NCBI GenBank assembly: GCA_963803575.1
Contig: CAWDMW010000002.1
Span: 1,700,674 to 1,764,673 of the forward strand
DNA length: 64,000 nucleotides
From: CAWDMW01 sp963803575
GTDB taxonomy: Bacteria; Pseudomonadota; Alphaproteobacteria; Rickettsiales; UBA998
Direction of reading: 5' to 3'
Shown: positions 9,105 through 17,779 of the stretch, piece by piece
How positions within the stretch are numbered: position 1 is the stretch's first letter
How the letters are laid out: every line of letters begins with the position of its first letter
The notes under the pieces: generated by a model
The model's database searches: none
What the model saw: the letters and a program-made list of their open reading frames with translations, nothing else
Told to the model about the DNA's origin: nothing
Position numbers and translations under genes: made by a program

Positions 9105-9753
9105 GAACGGCCTCGGTAAACGTATGAATCAGCTCGCTCATCATACTGTAACGGGTTTTGTATGTTGGTCTATGCACAATCAGTCGGGAGGATACCTGCA
9201 TTAGTGTTTCGACTTCGACCATATGATTCGCCTTTAACGTATTACCCGTTGATACGAGGTCTACAATACGCTCCGACAACCCCATGATAGGCGCCAGTTC
9301 CATAGCCCCGTTAAGCTTGATGCACTCTGCCTGCACTCCTCGCTTGGCAAAATACTCTTTTGTAACATTTGGATATTTCGTTGCCACCCGAATATGACTC
9401 CATTGGTTTGGATTATCTGATGCAGCCAACGCAACTGGCTCTGCAATAGACAGGCGACATTTTCCAATGTCCAGATCCAACGGTGCATAGACGTCAGGGT
9501 AGTTAAATTCTTCCAATACATCACTGCCAACCACACCAAGTTGTGCCGCACCGAACGCTACAAAAGTGGCAACGTCAAAACTACGCACACGAATAAAACG
9601 TATATGCTTATGGTTGCTGCCAAACACAAGCTGCCTCGCAGATGCATCAAAGAATGCCGCTTCGGGCACAATGTCACATTGCTCCAGTACCGGCTGCAAT
9701 TCTTTATATATTCTGCCTTTGGGAACAGCTATGGTTAAAGTGTCGTGTTTCAC
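9091..9753 (-). CDS. hisG: ATP phosphoribosyltransferase, catalytic subunit (short form)
   Basis: First step of histidine synthesis, joining ATP and PRPP. At about 220 aa this is the short HisG that lacks the C-terminal regulatory domain and therefore needs HisZ; a hisZ gene is present at 43736. Motifs include TIAVPKGRIYKE at the N-terminus, VGSDVLEEF and KLNGAMELAPIMGLSERIVDLVSTGNTLKAN, the last containing the PRPP loop. The open frame reaches an upstream ATG at 9831, but homologues begin near TLTIAVPKGR, so a GTG start at 9753 is chosen. No strong Shine-Dalgarno is visible at either start. It is divergent from addB. Confidence 0.93.
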   Translation of the reverse strand: MKHDTLTIAVPKGRIYKELQPVLEQCDIVPEAAFFDASARQLVFGSNHKHIRFIRVRSFDVATFVAFGAAQLGVVGSDVLEEFNYPDVYAPLDLDIGKCRLSIAEPVALAASDNPNQWSHIRVATKYPNVTKEYFAKRGVQAECIKLNGAMELAPIMGLSERIVDLVSTGNTLKANHMVEVETLMQVSSRLIVHRPTYKTRYSMMSELIHTFTEAVHAST

Positions 9754-9877
9754 ATGATAAGATATAAAAACAATCCGTGCGAATAGCAAGCATTTAGCCT
9801 GAGTCACACGTAATATTTCAACGTGTATCATATATAAGCTATAGCCTTATTCAACGTAGCATCATACATTGTCACTT

Positions 9878-12688
9878 ATGACATCTGTTAGCACCTTCTT
9901 GGGACATAGGCATTTTGTGCAATCACTGGCACGTTATCTGCTGGAGAAATATCATCATGATGCGCAACCAGAAACGTTGCATCATCTCTATGTGCTGCTG
10001 CCAAATAACCGTAGCATTACCTCTTTGAAGGAAGCGCTTTTTGCACTATGCCCTAAAGGATTGCTGCTGCCAAACATGATTGCATTATCCGATATTGGAA
10101 ACTCATCCCTCATGCCATTTGCTTCTGGCAGGAAACCAGCGACTCTGTCGTCTCATGCGCGCTTGAGCCTTACAACGCATTACATCATGAGACATAGTGA
10201 TACACCGCTTGATATGGTGCAAGCAACGCATCACGCACAATCATTGCTAAGCTTGCGCGACGACATCGCCAGAGCGGGAAGTAAGCAACTGCCTGCTATA
10301 CCGCAAGATGCCTTTGCCGCGCACTGGAAAGAACGGCTATTGCTGTTTGAGCGTGTTATGAACGCACTGGATGACTGGATGAGCGAACATGACTATAGCG
10401 AGCCTATCCCCCAATATCATCATGAAGTTGATGCGCTGATTCAACACTGGAAACATCATCCACCCAGCATTCCAGTGGTTGCCGCCGGTTCGACAGGTAG
10501 CCAACCTGCAACGGCCAGATTACTTCGAGCAATCGCACAACTGACTCATGGGCATGTTATCCTGCCCGGTCTGGATGGTTCCATGCCGCAAGAAATGCTA
10601 CAGCATGTAAGCTATTCACATCCCCAATACCATATACATTCACTGTTAGCATCTATGGGGTTAGCACCCAAAGACGTATCCGTTATACGATATGCCCCTG
10701 ATAAACGGGAGACTTTCACACGCCATGTCATGACACCTGCCGCTTTAGGCGATCAGTTGCAATCCTATCGACCTGACAGTGATGTGACGGAACATATTAC
10801 GCTCACGGACGTTACAGACGATGTAGCGGAAGCACAATATGTTGCCTTGGCGGTACGTGAAGCACTCACGCAAACCGGACAACATATTGCCATCATCAGT
10901 GAAAAACAGACATTCATCCGGACATTAACGGCGTTGTTGCAACAGGCTGGAATCCCAGTAAATCATGCGGCAGGACTGCCAGCAGAACATCACCCTGCAT
11001 GGCAATATACACAATTACTGGCTAACATACTGACGCAACCCTATCGTTCAAGCCGCTTACTCGCATTATTGCGCCACCCCTATTTCATGCCATCCTACCG
11101 AAAAGAAGCATTGGAGCTGGCAACACTGCTTGACCAGCACCATGTGCGTGGGTGGCATAGCTACACTGATCTTGCCACAGTGCTAACTGATGAGTCTATC
11201 ACCCAAACCATGTCCCCTGCCATACGTACGATATTAACGCTTATATCAGATAATACGGTATCAGCTTATGCAGTAACACCATGTATCACCTTACTTCATC
11301 AGCATAGCATATGCACAAAGGCTTCTACGCAAGGACTGAACGCAGACCAAGCAGCAATTATTGACCAATTGCTGTTATTACTTGAATCTATTGGCCAGCA
11401 TCAGCCAGGCAGCCGCTGTATACCGATACATTACAGCCATTTGCTGCAACAATATATTGTGAGTGAATCTATCTCGCCAGACATACCTGACATATCACCC
11501 GTCTCTATTATCGGAGCCATGGAAGCAAGAAGCATACAGGCAGATATGGTAATTATTCCGCATATGAATGAAGGAAACTGGCCGCCTGCGCCCGGGCGTG
11601 ATCCATGGCTTAATGTTCAGACACGCCGCCAGCTGGCCTTAAACGCTGATGAACGACGTATTGGACTTGCAGCACATGATCTTGCAATGATGTTGCAGCA
11701 AATCCCTCACATCGTATGTACCCGCGCGGCCAATGAACAAAACACACCCATGCAATCCTCGCGATTTTTTGAACGCTTGAAACTATTAGTACCACCTCCG
11801 GTTAAGCCACCACTCTCTGAGTGGAGACGACATATGGCGCAAGCAACAGGGCTGCAACCACTGCCAAACTCTGCTCCTGCACCAACGCCAGATGTACAAT
11901 ACCGCATGAAGCGCGTTAGTGCCAGCGTCTGTGAAGCGCTGATGTGCAACCCGTTTGACGTGTATGTTTCACCTATTTGCGGTCTGCGCGCGCGTGACCC
12001 TATTGATGAACCGTTTAATCGCCGCTTATTTGGTGTATTGCTGCATAAAGCTGTGCAGGAGGCAGCCACCCATTACGATAATGAAGAGCATTACTACGCG
12101 ACATTGCAGTATAAACTATATGAGGATTTGAAGCATTATGTACCCGAAGCGGAGCGACAATTTTATGCCATGCAACTGCAACATATTACTGAAAACATGA
12201 TTGCAGAAGAACGCCATCGCTACCCTGATGTAGCACAATTAACAGTCGAACAAAATCTGGAATATACCCTGAACACACCATTGGGAGAAGTCACTTTACA
12301 TGCGCGTATTGATCGTATTGAGTCATACCATAATGGTACAAGCGCCATTATCGACCATAAAACCGGTGCCGTTCCTCCCGCCACAGAAGTGAAAGCAGGA
12401 CGGAAAAATCAATTGCTTGTAGCGAGTCTTTTGCATCTGCATCACGCTAAAAATACGACCGTAAAACAGCTGGAATATTGGGAACATAAAGGGCGCGATA
12501 CCTTATCTAAAGTAATGTACCCGTCCAAAACACTGCCTGATATTGACTGGCAGCAAACAGAAGAACAGCTCGGCGTCATGCTTGGGCATTACTGTTATAA
12601 CCCGCTAGCCGCCTACATCTGGAACCCGCCATCCCAACAGCAACACTATTCCTTAGCCGCACATATCGCACGCGTTGGGGAGTGGTAA
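9878..12688 (+). CDS. addB: AddB-like double-strand break repair nuclease subunit
   Basis: A large protein (about 936 aa) of the alphaproteobacterial AddB type, the partner of the AddA helicase-nuclease in processing double-strand DNA ends. The N-terminal two thirds form an inactivated helicase-like fold with recognisable alphaproteobacterial segments (VVAAGSTGSQPATARLLRAI near 205; EARSIQADMVIIPHMNEGNWP near 555). The C-terminus is a PD-(D/E)XK nuclease with GVLLHKAV near 720 and IIDHKTG near 824. Cysteines near 690-710 may be relics of the iron-sulfur staple seen in Bacillus AddB. The frame also allows TTG at 9869, but ATG 9878 is preferred. addA is not adjacent here. Confidence 0.85.
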   Translation: MTSVSTFLGHRHFVQSLARYLLEKYHHDAQPETLHHLYVLLPNNRSITSLKEALFALCPKGLLLPNMIALSDIGNSSLMPFASGRKPATLSSHARLSLTTHYIMRHSDTPLDMVQATHHAQSLLSLRDDIARAGSKQLPAIPQDAFAAHWKERLLLFERVMNALDDWMSEHDYSEPIPQYHHEVDALIQHWKHHPPSIPVVAAGSTGSQPATARLLRAIAQLTHGHVILPGLDGSMPQEMLQHVSYSHPQYHIHSLLASMGLAPKDVSVIRYAPDKRETFTRHVMTPAALGDQLQSYRPDSDVTEHITLTDVTDDVAEAQYVALAVREALTQTGQHIAIISEKQTFIRTLTALLQQAGIPVNHAAGLPAEHHPAWQYTQLLANILTQPYRSSRLLALLRHPYFMPSYRKEALELATLLDQHHVRGWHSYTDLATVLTDESITQTMSPAIRTILTLISDNTVSAYAVTPCITLLHQHSICTKASTQGLNADQAAIIDQLLLLLESIGQHQPGSRCIPIHYSHLLQQYIVSESISPDIPDISPVSIIGAMEARSIQADMVIIPHMNEGNWPPAPGRDPWLNVQTRRQLALNADERRIGLAAHDLAMMLQQIPHIVCTRAANEQNTPMQSSRFFERLKLLVPPPVKPPLSEWRRHMAQATGLQPLPNSAPAPTPDVQYRMKRVSASVCEALMCNPFDVYVSPICGLRARDPIDEPFNRRLFGVLLHKAVQEAATHYDNEEHYYATLQYKLYEDLKHYVPEAERQFYAMQLQHITENMIAEERHRYPDVAQLTVEQNLEYTLNTPLGEVTLHARIDRIESYHNGTSAIIDHKTGAVPPATEVKAGRKNQLLVASLLHLHHAKNTTVKQLEYWEHKGRDTLSKVMYPSKTLPDIDWQQTEEQLGVMLGHYCYNPLAAYIWNPPSQQQHYSLAAHIARVGEW

Positions 12689-12713
12689 AAAAGAAGGAAC
12701 CCGAAAGGGTTCC
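12684..12713 (-). terminator. Rho-independent terminator for the small minus-strand gene
   Basis: A perfect 7-bp stem (12696-12702 with 12707-12713, GGAACCC/GGGTTCC) closed by a four-base loop. Read on the minus strand it is followed by TTCTTTTTT, which is the expected U-tract. It therefore terminates transcription of the 12734-13021 gene, and perhaps ilvB read-through, and overlaps the last codons of addB. On the plus strand the downstream bases are not T-rich. Confidence 0.8.
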
Positions 12714-12733
12714 ATATAAATTAACGACACCTC

Positions 12734-13021
12734 TTAATTAGGGGTATCTTCTTGCTCCTCTGGCTTTTGCTGAGAAGCCCACAGGTTATCCTCATACTTA
12801 TCTAGGGTTAGCCCTCCGTGATCTTCTTCAATCCGAGTTTCACCTCGCTGGTAGTGTTTACCAGTTTCACCGTCTACATAAAGATCATCGCCAATCTCGT
12901 GTTTTGGTGTGGTAGGATCATTTTTTAGATCCTCTCTACGCTCAGCAGCCACAATGTCGGCTTCCGAAGGCTTGCTAAAAATTGCAGAAGCTGTTTCTTT
13001 AATAGAATCTAATAGTCCCAT
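12734..13021 (-). CDS. Small acidic protein of unknown function
   Basis: A 95-aa frame with N-terminus MGLLDSIKETASAIFSKPSE, a possible amphipathic helix, followed by a very hydrophilic, acidic, probably disordered remainder rich in Glu, Asp and Lys. No signal peptide or membrane segment is visible. It lies 35 bases downstream of ilvB on the same strand and is followed by a clear intrinsic terminator, which supports expression, possibly as the last gene of an ilvB transcript. I recognise no family and do not propose a function. Confidence 0.65.
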   Translation of the reverse strand: MGLLDSIKETASAIFSKPSEADIVAAERREDLKNDPTTPKHEIGDDLYVDGETGKHYQRGETRIEEDHGGLTLDKYEDNLWASQQKPEEQEDTPN

Positions 13022-13056
13022 GGTAATGGTAAATAAAGCACTAGAAACAGATCAAC

Positions 13057-14838
13057 TTAAACCTGACTAATATCCAGCTCACCCGTAGATTCTTCAGCAC
13101 CTAACACTAATTCATTATGAGCAGCACCGGCTGGAATCATCGGGTACACATTTTCATCAGGGTCAACAATCACATCCAGCAGCACGGCACCCGGATGATC
13201 CAGCATAGCGCTCAGAGTTTCGTCCAGCTTATCCGGTGCATCACATCGCATTCCTTTCAACCCAAAAGACTCTGCCAATGCCACAAAATCGGGCAATGAT
13301 TCCATATAAGATTCAGAATGGCGGTTACCATGGAACATCTCTTGCCACTGCCTGACCATTCCCATATAATGGTTATTGAGAATAATAACTTTCACGGGCA
13401 AACGATACTGCTTTGCTGTGGCCAATTCCTGAATATTCATCATAAAAGAGGCTTCACCCGTCACGCACACCACCAGTTTGTCAGGATGCGCCACCTGCAC
13501 GCCCAGTGCAGCAGGCAACCCATACCCCATTGTGCCAAGCCCACCGGAGGTCATCCAGCGATTAGGTTCTTCATAATCAATAAACTGCGCTGCCCACATT
13601 TGGTGCTGACCAACATCCGTTGTGATATAACGGTCTTGCTTACGTGATAATTCATTAAACCGCGCCAGCACATGTTGGGGCTTGATAATCTCTTTACCCT
13701 GATTATACGAGAAGCTGTTACGCCCACGCCACATCTCAATTTGCTTCCACCACGCCGCAATATCAGGCGATGGATTCAATCGTTTCCATGTAGCAATCAT
13801 CATTTCCAGCGCTAATGCGGCATCACCCTTAATGGGTATATCCACAGCGATAGTTTTGTTAAACGAACTGGCATCAATATCCACGTGAATTTTACGTGAA
13901 TGGGGTGAGAATCCATCCAGCCTACCCGTTACCCGATCATCAAAACGTGCGCCAATATTAATCATTACATCACACTCAGCCATCGCCATATTCGCTTCCA
14001 GCGATCCATGCATACCCAGCATCTTCAGGAATTGCTTGTCACTTCCGGGGTAACATCCCAGCCCCATCAGGGTAGACGTAATCGGGAAACCCGTAAGCTG
14101 AACCAATTCACGCAGTAATTCACTGGCACGAGTACCAGCATTAATCACCCCGCCGCCTGTGTAAAACACAGGTTGGTGCGCTTGCGCCATCAGCATGACT
14201 GCCTGTTCAATCGCTTCCTGCTCAGGCACGATTTTTGGCGTATAGGATGCACGCTTGACGTCCTCTTTCTTTACATAATCACCTTTTTGATTTTGAATAT
14301 CTTTAGGAATATCCACCACCACCGGCCCTGGTCTGCCTGTTGTTGCCACATGAAAGGCCTCATGCATAATACGCGGCAAGTCGTCAATCGAGCGCACCAG
14401 ATAATTATGCTTCGTACAGGAACGCGTAATGCCTGTGGTATCTGCTTCCTGAAATGCGTCACTGCCAATCAAGTGGCTAGGCACCTGCCCCGTAATCACC
14501 ACTAGCGGAATAGAATCCAGCATTGCATCGGTAATACCCGTCACAGCATTCGTGGCTCCCGGGCCGGACGTAACCAACACCACACCTGCCTTGCCTGTAG
14601 AGCGAGCATACCCTTCCGCAGAATGCGTGGCACCTTGTTCATGTCGCACCAGAATATGCCGTACAGCGTCTTGCTGAAACAATGCATCATAAATGGGAAG
14701 CACCGCACCACCCGGATAACCGAAAATAGTATCAATGCCGTTATCTGCAATCGCACGCACAACCATTTCCGCACCAGTGACAGCATGTTGATTAGGCGTT
14801 GTAGAAGGAGGAGAAGAAAGCGATGGTGTCTGTGTCAT
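13057..14838 (-). CDS. ilvB: Acetolactate synthase large (catalytic) subunit
   Basis: ThDP-dependent enzyme that makes acetolactate or acetohydroxybutyrate from pyruvate, the entry to branched-chain amino acids. The N-terminal pyrimidine-binding domain has GYPGGAVLPIYDAL and the catalytic Glu in VRHEQGATHSAEGYARSTGK (near residue 65). The middle FAD-binding domain contains GRFDDRVTG. The C-terminal ThDP domain has TSGGLGTMGYGLPAALG, and a GEASFMMNIQEL...NNHYMGMVRQWQ region where the usual GDGS Asp is replaced by Glu-Ala. The length of 593 aa is usual. The regulatory subunit gene ilvN, normally immediately downstream, is absent: a small unrelated gene follows. Confidence 0.95.
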   Translation of the reverse strand: MTQTPSLSSPPSTTPNQHAVTGAEMVVRAIADNGIDTIFGYPGGAVLPIYDALFQQDAVRHILVRHEQGATHSAEGYARSTGKAGVVLVTSGPGATNAVTGITDAMLDSIPLVVITGQVPSHLIGSDAFQEADTTGITRSCTKHNYLVRSIDDLPRIMHEAFHVATTGRPGPVVVDIPKDIQNQKGDYVKKEDVKRASYTPKIVPEQEAIEQAVMLMAQAHQPVFYTGGGVINAGTRASELLRELVQLTGFPITSTLMGLGCYPGSDKQFLKMLGMHGSLEANMAMAECDVMINIGARFDDRVTGRLDGFSPHSRKIHVDIDASSFNKTIAVDIPIKGDAALALEMMIATWKRLNPSPDIAAWWKQIEMWRGRNSFSYNQGKEIIKPQHVLARFNELSRKQDRYITTDVGQHQMWAAQFIDYEEPNRWMTSGGLGTMGYGLPAALGVQVAHPDKLVVCVTGEASFMMNIQELATAKQYRLPVKVIILNNHYMGMVRQWQEMFHGNRHSESYMESLPDFVALAESFGLKGMRCDAPDKLDETLSAMLDHPGAVLLDVIVDPDENVYPMIPAGAAHNELVLGAEESTGELDISQV

Positions 14839-14911
14839 AAAATGAAAGGCTAATGATAAATTGAGATAATGACTTTACCGCACAACTACCTTCAACTCAA
14901 GCATCATCAAA

Positions 14912-16333
14912 TCATGCAAATCCTTTTAATGCAGGTGCTATAACATCATCACTTATGAGTGACGCTACCGGATACGCGCAATAATCTGCGGCGTAATACG
15001 CACTAGGCCGCAAATTCCCGCTATGCCCTGTGCCACCAAATGGCGCCGCGCTGGCTGCACCCGTGAGCGGACGATTAAAATTAATCAGTCCGGCACGCAA
15101 GCGAGGGTACACATATTCCCAATCAGCCACATCATCTGAAATGAGTCCGGCAGACAAACCATACGCTGTGTTATTGGCAGCGGCAATAGCATCATCTAAT
15201 CCATCAATACGCATTACCTGCAAAAGCGGCGCAAATGTTTCATCATCACTTTGCGCGGTAGCATCTGTCATATCAACCAATCCCGCTGTTACAAATGGCA
15301 AACTCTTATCAGACTGCTCTACCATACGTATGGCTTTGCCACCTTGCGCCAGTAAGGCATCCTGCGCTTTCAACGTGTTGGCAGCTTGCTGCGTATTGAC
15401 CAGACATGACATATACGGTTCCGGTTCCGTGGCAAACGGCTCTGCTACAATCATTGCATCAATACGCGCCGCTACCGCTTCAATGATAGCGTCACCCTGG
15501 GTACCTGTTGGCAACATCACACGGCGCGCGCAGGTGCAACGCTGACCAGTCGTCACGTAAGCAGAATCCACAATCAATGCTGCGGTCGCTTCAACATCAG
15601 AAGCACAACGCACGATGAGCGGATTATTACCTCCCATCTCCAGTGCCAGCATAATTTCCGGCTTACCTGCCAGTGACTTATGAATCTGTTTACCCGTCTG
15701 GTAGCTTCCGGTAAATAACACCCCTGCCACGTCCGGGTGCGATGTCAAAGCAGCGCCTGTCTCTTTCATCCCCTGCACCAGATTCACGACACCATCCGGC
15801 AGACCTGCTTCATGCAACAATGATACCAGTAATTCGCCACATTTAGGTGTTTGCTCGCTTGGCTTAAACACAATCGTATTACCCGCCAGTAAAGCTGGAA
15901 CCATATGGCCATTTGGCAAATGCATGGGAAAGTTAAACGGGCCAAACACGGCCATCACACCCAGTGGGCGGTGGGATAACGCCCGGCGCACTCCTCCATC
16001 CATTTCCGCGTTAGTGCTGCCCGTTCTGGTATGGTATGCATCAATCGAAATAGCGATCTTACTCACCAGCGCTCCCGCTTCAAGATATGCTTCACGGTAC
16101 ACTTTACCCATTTCCTGTGAAATAGCGCGCGCCAGCATGTCACGATTATCTGCAAGCAACTGACTATAACGCTCAAGCACAGTAATGCGTTCTTCCAGTG
16201 AGGTAAGTGACCAATCAGCGAAAGCACGCTTAGCATTTGCCACGGCCTGATTCACTTGCCCGGCGTCACTCGCCTCCCCTTCCCATAATGGCTCTCCTGT
16301 TGCCGGATTTATGGACTGAAATATCTGTGTCAT
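14912..16333 (-). CDS. astD: N-succinylglutamate 5-semialdehyde dehydrogenase
   Basis: NAD-dependent aldehyde dehydrogenase of the arginine succinyltransferase (AST) catabolic route, converting succinylglutamate semialdehyde to succinylglutamate. Aldehyde dehydrogenase features are GPFNFPMHLPNGHMVPALLAGN (near 130-150), FTGSYQTG (NAD loop), ALEMGGNNPLIV (general base Glu near 245) and TTGQRCTCARR with the catalytic Cys near 280. The EMGGNNPL form is characteristic of AstD. The length of 473 aa is slightly short but complete. It lies five bases downstream of astA in the same direction, which supports the AST assignment over a generic aldehyde dehydrogenase. Confidence 0.9.
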   Translation of the reverse strand: MTQIFQSINPATGEPLWEGEASDAGQVNQAVANAKRAFADWSLTSLEERITVLERYSQLLADNRDMLARAISQEMGKVYREAYLEAGALVSKIAISIDAYHTRTGSTNAEMDGGVRRALSHRPLGVMAVFGPFNFPMHLPNGHMVPALLAGNTIVFKPSEQTPKCGELLVSLLHEAGLPDGVVNLVQGMKETGAALTSHPDVAGVLFTGSYQTGKQIHKSLAGKPEIMLALEMGGNNPLIVRCASDVEATAALIVDSAYVTTGQRCTCARRVMLPTGTQGDAIIEAVAARIDAMIVAEPFATEPEPYMSCLVNTQQAANTLKAQDALLAQGGKAIRMVEQSDKSLPFVTAGLVDMTDATAQSDDETFAPLLQVMRIDGLDDAIAAANNTAYGLSAGLISDDVADWEYVYPRLRAGLINFNRPLTGAASAAPFGGTGHSGNLRPSAYYAADYCAYPVASLISDDVIAPALKGFA

Positions 16334-16338
16334 GAGTT

Positions 16339-17358
16339 TTAAGCTCCTGTGTAAGTAATCGTGTCATTTGGTTGCAGCGCAAGCAAATTAGCACTGGGTG
16401 TATCAATCGTTACCGTACCATCATTATGAAGCTGCACAAACCCCATACAGGTACGAAATTCGGCAAAAGTTGGCAGCGCAATCATGCAGCGTGTCCCTTG
16501 AGTCAACGCATCACCAGATACTGTACGAATCATTGCTGTACGACTCTCACGCACGGTACGAATGTCTGAGGTACGTGCTTCCAATGTTGGCCCCCCATCA
16601 AAGAGGTCAATATAATTATTATACACAAATCCTTCACGCTCAAGCATCGCTTTAGCTGGTTCACTATTTGCATAAGGGCGACCAATCACTTCGCGTGCCT
16701 CTTTAGGCAACAAATCAATATAAATAGGATAGCTTGGCATTAATTCAGAAATAAACCGGTTGCCTTGCGTGGCACAAATCCAGTCTGCTCGTGAAAAATC
16801 CATCTGAAAGAAATGGCGTGCCAGACTATCATAAAACGGGGCGTTACCATTGCCATCGTGCCAGCCACGTATCTCGGCAATCACCCGATCCGCGAAGCGC
16901 TCTGGAAATAACGCCACAAACAAAAAACGCATACGTGACAAAAACCGCCCCAGCCTGTCACGGCGATATTCCGGCATCAGGAACAGCGACCCAATCTCTG
17001 AGACACCCGTATGGTCATTGACCACCTGCAACATATCGTTACGCGAAAATATATCAAGTGACTCGGAATATTGCGTCACGGTAGTGAGTTTGTAGGAATA
17101 CACCGGACGCTTTAAGCCAATATATGCCTCAATAGCGCATGTGCCAGCAATCTCTTTTGTGTCCGGGTCTTCCATGACAAAGAAATACAGGCTATCTTCT
17201 GCATCCGTGATGCTACCCTCAAAACTTTGCGCCGCCCGCTCCACTTTTTCTGCCAGCACATCCTGATCGGGTGGCAGCGAGGTCATACCAATACCGGCTG
17301 CTTCAGCAATACGCAGCACGGCATCTTGGTCAGTACGGGTAACGGGGCGGATAATCAT
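16339..17358 (-). CDS. astA: Arginine N-succinyltransferase
   Basis: Catalyses the first step of the AST pathway: succinyl-CoA plus arginine gives N2-succinylarginine. The 339-aa length and the IRPVTRTDQDAVLRIAEAAGIGMTSLP N-terminal segment are typical, as are EIGSLFLMPEYRRDRLGRFLSRMRF (the acyl-CoA-binding GNAT-like core, near 127-150) and FVYNNYIDLFDGGPTLEA (near 247). It is transcribed before astD with a five-base gap. The other pathway genes astB, astC and astE are not in this window. No clear promoter is assigned. Confidence 0.92.
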   Translation of the reverse strand: MIIRPVTRTDQDAVLRIAEAAGIGMTSLPPDQDVLAEKVERAAQSFEGSITDAEDSLYFFVMEDPDTKEIAGTCAIEAYIGLKRPVYSYKLTTVTQYSESLDIFSRNDMLQVVNDHTGVSEIGSLFLMPEYRRDRLGRFLSRMRFLFVALFPERFADRVIAEIRGWHDGNGNAPFYDSLARHFFQMDFSRADWICATQGNRFISELMPSYPIYIDLLPKEAREVIGRPYANSEPAKAMLEREGFVYNNYIDLFDGGPTLEARTSDIRTVRESRTAMIRTVSGDALTQGTRCMIALPTFAEFRTCMGFVQLHNDGTVTIDTPSANLLALQPNDTITYTGA

Positions 17359-17779
17359 AAGAGAATTATAGTAGTTAAGACGCCAGTGAGATGCAACGCA
17401 AAAGCATTTGGATTAAACGAATTTAGAAAAAGGAAAGGATGGCCAGTGTGGTAGCACACCCTAAAGATTAAAGGTCGTAAGTCAGATCGTGTTTAACGCC
17501 TGCCCCACTAAGTTTGACCCCTAATTGCAAAGCTTCTATTTTAACGTTAGCAGGTAGATTTTCTACCTGTTGTTTTTGAAAACTTTTATCTTGATTAGAA
17601 GGCTGATTAGCCATTTAATTATTTTGCACGAATATGCAAAAATAAAGAACGACCTTAACATAGCACATAACGGGAACGTGAACAACGACATTGACACATA
17701 ATTGTCATTTTACAGCCGCCACCTCATTTGCTACACACACGCACTGCACTAACATGACGCACGTAAGGCAAGGCATAAA
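17359..17779. other. Intergenic region between astA and prs
   Basis: About 420 bases separate the divergent astA and prs genes. They hold one plausible small minus-strand frame (17468-17614, listed separately). At 17447-17460 there is a short inverted repeat (GTGTG, four-base loop, CACAC) that on the minus strand precedes a pyrimidine-rich run and may be a weak terminator for it. At 17692-17707 TGACA and TGTCA face each other across six bases; this could be an operator in front of prs but is short. I see no RNA gene. Confidence 0.4.
17468..17614 (-). CDS. Candidate 48-residue protein
   Basis: A short frame from ATG 17614 to a TAA ending at 17468 encodes 48 residues beginning MANQPSNQDKSFQKQQVENL and ending LTYDL. 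The first third is polar and Gln-rich, the rest amphipathic with KLSGAGVKHD. No signal or membrane segment and no recognised family. The Shine-Dalgarno is poor. Support is limited to an intact frame in an otherwise gene-free stretch, so chance is a real alternative. Confidence 0.35.
   Translation of the reverse strand: MANQPSNQDKSFQKQQVENLPANVKIEALQLGVKLSGAGVKHDLTYDL

Noticed and set aside
9746..9761. TGTTTCACATGATAAG at the hisG start, resembling parS
   Set aside because: Only the left half-site is intact; the right half has several mismatches, and the bases are explained by the GTG AAA CAC codons on the minus strand.
9927..9942. TGGCACGTTATCTGCT, sigma-54-like
   Set aside because: It lies inside the addB coding sequence with no gene start downstream, and shows that such matches occur by chance.
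15030..15545. 171-residue plus-strand open frame inside astD
   Set aside because: Shadow of the astD reading frame with no ribosome site or recognisable domain.
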